Shown here in pieces: positions 12,683-16,333 of a DNA stretch of 16,333 bases. The translations under genes were made by a program, and so were the position numbers. The DNA lies in contig JALHPW010000031.1 of the NCBI GenBank assembly GCA_022842255.1, forward strand, positions 1 to 16,333, given 5' to 3'. How positions within the stretch are numbered: position 1 is the stretch's first letter; each line of letters begins with the position of its first letter. The notes under the pieces are model-generated. The model did no database searches and was not told where the DNA came from. It was given only the letters and a program-made list of their open reading frames with translations. Origin of the DNA: Saprospiraceae bacterium. GTDB taxonomy: Bacteria; Bacteroidota; Bacteroidia; Chitinophagales; Saprospiraceae.

Positions 12683-14370
12683 GGCGCCACTACAATTTTC
12701 CCACTCGATTCGCGCTGTTGGTTGAGCAAGATTTCGTAAAAATAAACACCCGGCCGCAGCACGTCGTAACGCCATTCAAACGTGTTTTCTTCGTTGAATT
12801 CGGGATTGAAGGCAATCGCCTCCACAAACCTCCCCGCTGCATCAAACACCCGAACGAGCACCTCATCATCGTAGTGGGAAAAGCATTTGAATTTCAACAC
12901 CCCATCGGCCACCGGGTTGGGGAACACCTTGGTTTTGAACCTGTTTTGGGCTTCATATTCGCCTACATAGAGCGTTTGGGCGGTATTGTCCATCCATTGT
13001 AAGCGTTGTGTGATCCAGTTCCGAAGAAAATTGGTATGCTCGTTGTAGGTTCCGCAGCAAAACACATTGGGCCAGACCCAGATATTGAGCACCGGCCATC
13101 GTTGGAAGTTGCGCACCTGGGCCTCTTGAACGGTCGAAGTGAGGGAATCCAGCAGGTGAAAAACCTGATCGTTGGAAAGTGGTCCGGCGCGGAGTTCCGT
13201 CCACCGGTCCTGCAAACGCCGCCGATAAATAGGGTCTTCCCACATTTTTTTCCACCAAAACTGGACAATCCATTGATCATCAGGGCAGAATTCATTAAAA
13301 TCGATGATCCAGCCCTGCGGACTTTCGGCGCTGCAATAGCCAGCGTTTCCGAGTGCGATGTTGAAATCCCACACGGGTCCGGCATGCAGGCGTGGGTCGT
13401 TGCTGTCCTTGTCTTTGTACATAAATGTGCTAATCCGGTAGGCATCCACACATTTAGCCAATTCATTGAGCAGGGTAAAATCCACGAAGGATTCAACATC
13501 CAGGTATTTGGGATAGCCAATGGTGGTGTCGGCAAAATCCGGCGTGCGCATCGCCGCTTCAAAACCCGTGACCCATTGTTGGATATAGTCTTTCTGTGCG
13601 GGTTGTAAATCAATGGGTTTGGGGTATTCGACCTGCCACAGGGTAGTTTGCCAGGCACCCGGTACATGCACATAAGGGGAGGTCCAGCCTTCGTTTTGTG
13701 CGCCCGTGGTTTTGTCAATTTTGAGGATATAACCGCCTGTAAGGGAGTCGCCTGCAAGGTCGTCGGCTTTGAGTTTGGCGATGTCCACGCGGTCCTTGTC
13801 GCGTTTAATTTTTTCGGTCACAAGGTAAACACCTTCATATTGCCCATTCAATACCAGTTCCACAAAACGGCTGCGCGAGGCCCAGGGCATCACATTTCGG
13901 GCGAGGCCGAGCATGAACGCGTCGCGCACGAGGCTTTTGTCGTTGAAGGGCGCGAGAAAGGCCCAATCTGCCCCTGCAGGCATACCTAGCAGGGGGAAAT
14001 CGAGATCGTTCCCTGCGTCGTCGCGGATTTCCACGGCGTAGGGCTTTTTATCTGAAAAAAAGTTGGAGGTACTGCCCCGGAGTTCGATGCCGATGTTGCC
14101 ATTGAAATGGTTGGGCGGGTCGCTGAGATGATTGATTTGGCCAGGGCCTTGGTCAATCACCTGCATTTGGGCATCAATTTTAGGTTCGTCTGGAATTCCC
14201 TGGCCGTTGGTATTCAAAATCACAATGGGCAAATTCGAGGACTCGAAATTGACCTGTGCGTGTAGGGCAAGTGGAAGGAATAAAAAGAACCCGGCCTTCG
14301 CCCAGGCAAGTGTTGCGTTGCTGCTGAATGCAGGGAAGGCTATGGCGGGTAAACTAGCCAGTTTTTTCAT
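12679..14370 (-). CDS. Secreted CotH-kinase family protein with type IX sorting domain
   Basis: A 563-aa exported protein. Residues 1-39 form a long signal peptide with hydrophobic core GFFLFLPLAL and LHAQ cleavage site. The CotH-like kinase region spans about 90-460: IELRGSTS (96-103), DWAFLAPFNDKSLVRD (135-150), the strand-turn NGQYEGVYLVTEKI (175-188), GGYILKIDK (212-220), and HAGPVWDFNIALGN (329-342), where D335 is a probable metal ligand. Residues 480-563 are a Por/T9SS type A sorting domain (KVFPNPV at the start, VRVFDAAGR in the middle, LRPGVYFYEI near the end). CotH proteins of spore coats phosphorylate partner proteins; the substrate of secreted Bacteroidota members is unknown. The start at 14370 gives a 34-nt gap to hemA; an upstream ATG at 14439 would lie inside hemA. 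Confidence 0.9.
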   Translation of the reverse strand: MKKLASLPAIAFPAFSSNATLAWAKAGFFLFLPLALHAQVNFESSNLPIVILNTNGQGIPDEPKIDAQMQVIDQGPGQINHLSDPPNHFNGNIGIELRGSTSNFFSDKKPYAVEIRDDAGNDLDFPLLGMPAGADWAFLAPFNDKSLVRDAFMLGLARNVMPWASRSRFVELVLNGQYEGVYLVTEKIKRDKDRVDIAKLKADDLAGDSLTGGYILKIDKTTGAQNEGWTSPYVHVPGAWQTTLWQVEYPKPIDLQPAQKDYIQQWVTGFEAAMRTPDFADTTIGYPKYLDVESFVDFTLLNELAKCVDAYRISTFMYKDKDSNDPRLHAGPVWDFNIALGNAGYCSAESPQGWIIDFNEFCPDDQWIVQFWWKKMWEDPIYRRRLQDRWTELRAGPLSNDQVFHLLDSLTSTVQEAQVRNFQRWPVLNIWVWPNVFCCGTYNEHTNFLRNWITQRLQWMDNTAQTLYVGEYEAQNRFKTKVFPNPVADGVLKFKCFSHYDDEVLVRVFDAAGRFVEAIAFNPEFNEENTFEWRYDVLRPGVYFYEILLNQQRESSGKIVVAP

Positions 14371-14404
14371 GCTGGCAAAGATGGGGAAAAGGGGGCAATT
14401 ATTG

Positions 14405-15658
14405 CTAAGCCATTGCCCCAGCATGCTTTTTTTGCCCACGCAACGCTATTGCCTTGGCTGCTTTGATGGGGATGGCCACACATTTTTTCTCCATGTAGCC
14501 GAGCATACGTTGCACGAGGTCTTGGGCTGCGGGGTCGAGTTGGGCGAATTCTTTACCAAACACTTCGTTGATGGCACGTTCTTTTACCGCCTTTACTTCA
14601 TCGGGAATGTGTGCCATGGAACGCTCCACCTGGCGCTCGTGCCAGCGGTCGCGGAATTGCAAAATACGTTCCTGGATAAGTCCGGCAGCGTGGTCACGTT
14701 CTTGTTCGCGGTAGGCAAGGTTTTCGCTGGCGGTTTCTTTAAGGCTTTCAATCTCAATGTATTGCATGGGGAAAGCCTCCACGGTTTCGCGGGCCACATT
14801 GTGTGGGATGGAGAGGTCCACCACCACTTTTTTACCTTCCTCGCCGGCTAAAAGTTCGCGGTAAAGCGCAGGCTGGATAATGGCTTGGGTAGCACCCGTG
14901 CAGACCACCAACGCATCAAATCCTTCGGAAAAATAAGCCAGTTCGTCCAACGGGAAGGCGCGCCAGCCATTGGCTTGGGCGAGTGCCTGGGCCTTTTCAA
15001 AGGTACGGTTGAACACCGTGACGTTGCGGAATTGGGCCTTGGTCAAAAATTTGGCGAACAAGGCGTTGGTTTCGCCCGCCCCTACCATCAAAATCCGTGC
15101 ATCGGGGCGAAGGCCAGTTTTTTGCATCTCGCCAAACGCAAGGGCTACCACCGAGAGCGCTCGGCGACCAATGCCCGTGTGGGTATAAATTTCTTTCGCA
15201 GTTTCGATGGTGAACACAAACAACAAGCGAAGATGATCGCCGGTAAGTTTCCAATCGCGGCTTTGGTCGTATGCCTGGCGGAGCTGACGGATGATTTCGC
15301 GTTCACCTACCACGAGGCTATCCATGGACGCGGCCACTTCGAGCAAATGGATCACCGCTTCCGAACCATGTAAGAGCCGCATTTTATCGGCCGTTTTTTG
15401 CGCCAAAACTGCCGACAAATCAGGCCGGAGCGCAGCGAGCATATCCGCTCCAATGTTTTGATTTACAGTATTTTGCGAGTAAAAAACGTAAGTAACGCGG
15501 TTGCAGGTAGCAAGGTAGAGCAGTTCTTCCCAACCCATCTCTGCTTTCAAGTTTTGAAGCGCTTCAGCCGTGTTGTCGCCGGGGGCAATGGCATGCGCAA
15601 GCGTTTCCAGGGGCGCGTCGCGATGGGTCAGGGTGAGGATGTGGTAACCGTCAAGCAT
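14405..15658 (-). CDS. hemA: Glutamyl-tRNA reductase
   Basis: Reduces glutamyl-tRNA(Glu) to glutamate-1-semialdehyde with NADPH, the first step of C5-pathway haem synthesis in the cytoplasm. At 417 aa it is the usual length. Visible: the catalytic C52 in YLATCNRVTYVF, the substrate-binding ASMDSLVVGEREI (110-122; many relatives have LDSMVLGEPQI, so this is a divergent Bacteroidota form), the NADPH fold ILMVGAGET (189-197), and a C-terminal helical dimerisation region from about 310 rich in E and R. It is the first gene of the leftward set hemA, cotH-like, flavoprotein. A good TTG-N17-TACTTTTG promoter lies about 40-70 nt upstream. No other haem gene is in the window. Confidence 0.96.
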   Translation of the reverse strand: MLDGYHILTLTHRDAPLETLAHAIAPGDNTAEALQNLKAEMGWEELLYLATCNRVTYVFYSQNTVNQNIGADMLAALRPDLSAVLAQKTADKMRLLHGSEAVIHLLEVAASMDSLVVGEREIIRQLRQAYDQSRDWKLTGDHLRLLFVFTIETAKEIYTHTGIGRRALSVVALAFGEMQKTGLRPDARILMVGAGETNALFAKFLTKAQFRNVTVFNRTFEKAQALAQANGWRAFPLDELAYFSEGFDALVVCTGATQAIIQPALYRELLAGEEGKKVVVDLSIPHNVARETVEAFPMQYIEIESLKETASENLAYREQERDHAAGLIQERILQFRDRWHERQVERSMAHIPDEVKAVKERAINEVFGKEFAQLDPAAQDLVQRMLGYMEKKCVAIPIKAAKAIALRGQKKHAGAMA

Positions 15659-15699
15659 GGTTTGAGAACACGATTTTTAGGGCCTGGTTTTAAGTAAGG

Positions 15700-15727
15700 C
15701 AAAAGTATCATAGTGGTTTTCGGCCAA
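15700..15727 (-). promoter_or_regulatory. hemA promoter (TTG-N17-TAnnTTTG)
   Basis: On the minus strand TTG (15727-15725), a 17-nt spacer and TACTTTTG (15707-15700) fit the Bacteroidota vegetative promoter. The predicted leader is about 35 nt. It points away from the cassette 2 promoter, so the two lie in one 229-nt divergent region (15659-15887) that otherwise shows no feature. Confidence 0.65.
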
Positions 15728-15839
15728 TGTCACGCGTTTGTAAAGGGCGATTGGAGCGGGAAATTTGGAAATCGTCTACATAGTACTTTTGGGTGCAAGG
15801 TGTTTAGCCTTTTCCTGCTATTATTCAAAGTGGTATACG

Positions 15840-15868
15840 TTGGCGCTGCAAACTTTCATTTATCTTTG
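15840..15868 (+). promoter_or_regulatory. Promoter of HNH cassette 2 (TTG-N18-TAnnTTTG)
   Basis: TTG (15840-15842), 18 nt, and TATCTTTG (15861-15868) make a good Bacteroidota promoter ending 19 nt before the ATG at 15888. It shows that earlier in-frame ATGs such as 15765 lie upstream of transcription and are not the start. Confidence 0.7.
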
Positions 15869-15887
15869 TTGTACAAAAACACCATCC

Positions 15888-16136
15888 ATGGTCGCTTATC
15901 CCAATATATATGATAGTCTTGCAGAACTCATGGCAGGTATGGACCCGTCAAAAGTATTGGCCTTTCACGCGCCCCAAGACGTCCAAACCCGGGTTGAGTT
16001 TTTGCTTGAAAAAAAAGAAGCACAAGGGCTTACCGAAAAAGAAAATGATGAACTTGAGCATTATTTTATCCTAGAACACATTGTTCGCTTAGCCAAATCC
16101 CGAGCTCGGTTGAGACTCTCCCAACACCACGCATGA
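15888..16136 (+). CDS. Small helical protein paired with HNH endonuclease (cassette 2)
   Basis: An 82-aa charged, helical protein homologous to the product of 4397-4636: 35 of 70 aligned residues are identical, with no gap. Shared blocks are MDPSKVL/LDPERLL, VQ.RVE.LL.KK, GLT..E..EL and the basic tail LAKxRARLRL. It has no signal peptide, membrane segment or metal motif. The start MVAYPNIYDSLAE at 15888 follows a strong promoter by 19 nt; the frame is open further upstream but that part is unlike the homologue. The stop TGA overlaps the ATG of the next gene by 4 nt (16133-16136), exactly as in cassette 1. The role is unknown; an obligate partner of the nuclease is the simplest inference. Confidence 0.82.
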   Translation: MVAYPNIYDSLAELMAGMDPSKVLAFHAPQDVQTRVEFLLEKKEAQGLTEKENDELEHYFILEHIVRLAKSRARLRLSQHHA

Positions 16137-16333
16137 GCCGGAATATCCCCGACACTATTCGCCGAGCGGTCGCTGAACGCAGTGGCAACCGATGCGAATA
16201 CTGTCGGCGATTCGAGGGCGATTCATTTATCAGATTTCAGGTTGACCATATCATTAGCCGCAAACATGGAGGGCAAACCATTTTGGAAAACTTGGCCTTC
16301 GCTTGTGCCGTTTGCAATGGCAATAAGGGTAGC
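16133..16333 (+). CDS. HNH endonuclease (cassette 2), 3' end beyond window
   Basis: The first 67 codons of an HNH nuclease, open to the window edge. It repeats the cassette 1 layout residue for residue: C21xxC24, VDHIIS with D38-H39, KHGG, N53 in ENLAF, and C58xxC61 followed by NGNKG. With cassette 1 it shares 34 of 67 residues without gaps, so the two are diverged paralogues or independent acquisitions rather than a recent duplication. The expected full length is about 130-140 aa, so about half is missing. It is coupled to the preceding small gene by an ATGA overlap. Confidence 0.88.
   Translation, partial: MSRNIPDTIRRAVAERSGNRCEYCRRFEGDSFIRFQVDHIISRKHGGQTILENLAFACAVCNGNKGS

Noticed and set aside
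12963..13757. 264-codon minus-strand frame inside the CotH-like gene
   Set aside because: Same strand but other frame of a well-supported domain protein; no homology pattern and no start context.
14132..14851. 239-codon plus-strand frame across the hemA/CotH boundary
   Set aside because: Antisense to two real genes, no recognisable domain, no promoter.
15765..15887. N-terminal 41-codon extension of the second small protein
   Set aside because: It lies upstream of and across the promoter, is hydrophobic unlike the homologue, and is absent from the cassette 1 protein.

Overview
This window is bacterial and almost certainly from the phylum Bacteroidota, most likely an environmental Saprospiria/Chitinophagia-type genome of about 50% GC. 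Three things point there. Several genes carry the Bacteroidota promoter box TAnnTTTG (e.g. 765-772, 15861-15868, and on the minus strand 633-640, 2348-2355, 3962-3969, 15700-15707). A CotH-like protein ends in a type IX secretion sorting domain. The DUF1460 and DUF6913-like genes are typical of this phylum. The lineage below phylum is inference.

Layout, left to right. 1-565 (-): 5' part of an exported protein with a TonB-C-like domain, cut by the window edge. 804-2000 (+): glutaryl-CoA dehydrogenase-like acyl-CoA dehydrogenase, followed by a large inverted heptamer repeat and a bidirectional terminator. 2189-2272 (-): tRNA-Leu(GAG). 2404-3942 (-): dapA preceded by a DUF6913-like gene, with a GGAAC-palindrome repeat between them. 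3990-4636 (-): a two-gene cassette (79-aa helical protein plus HNH endonuclease, ATGA overlap). 4754-6673 (-): dnaK, with its own terminator and a long leader that carries a sigma-54-like promoter. 6952-9223 (-): nupC followed by a DUF1460 cell-wall amidase-like gene, with a second GGAAC repeat between them. 9539-11329 (+): udk and an MFS transporter, divergent from nupC. 11444-15658 (-): hemA, cotH-like and a BaiN/HI0933-type flavoprotein as a tight gene set. 15888-16333 (+): a second copy of the small-protein/HNH cassette, cut by the window edge.

Most genes are housekeeping: lysine and cell-wall precursor synthesis (dapA), haem (hemA), protein folding (dnaK), nucleoside uptake and phosphorylation (nupC and udk, sharing one intergenic region), and acyl-CoA catabolism. 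The unusual content falls into three groups. First, two homologous small-protein/HNH cassettes in opposite orientation bracket about 11 kb; each has the same 4-nt overlap, and their proteins are about 50% identical. Second, there are two families of intergenic repeats. One is inverted arrays of TTGG-type 7-8-mers at three loci. The other is GGAAC...GTTCC palindromes at two loci. They abut or even supply the stop codons of neighbouring genes and create false upstream start codons. Third, there is a candidate sigma-54 promoter with clustered CTGNC/GNCAG half-sites upstream of dnaK.

Starts for dapA, udk, the flavoprotein, the CotH protein and the second small protein were moved downstream from the longest possible ORFs. 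The longer versions would translate repeat DNA, run into a neighbouring gene or begin upstream of the promoter.
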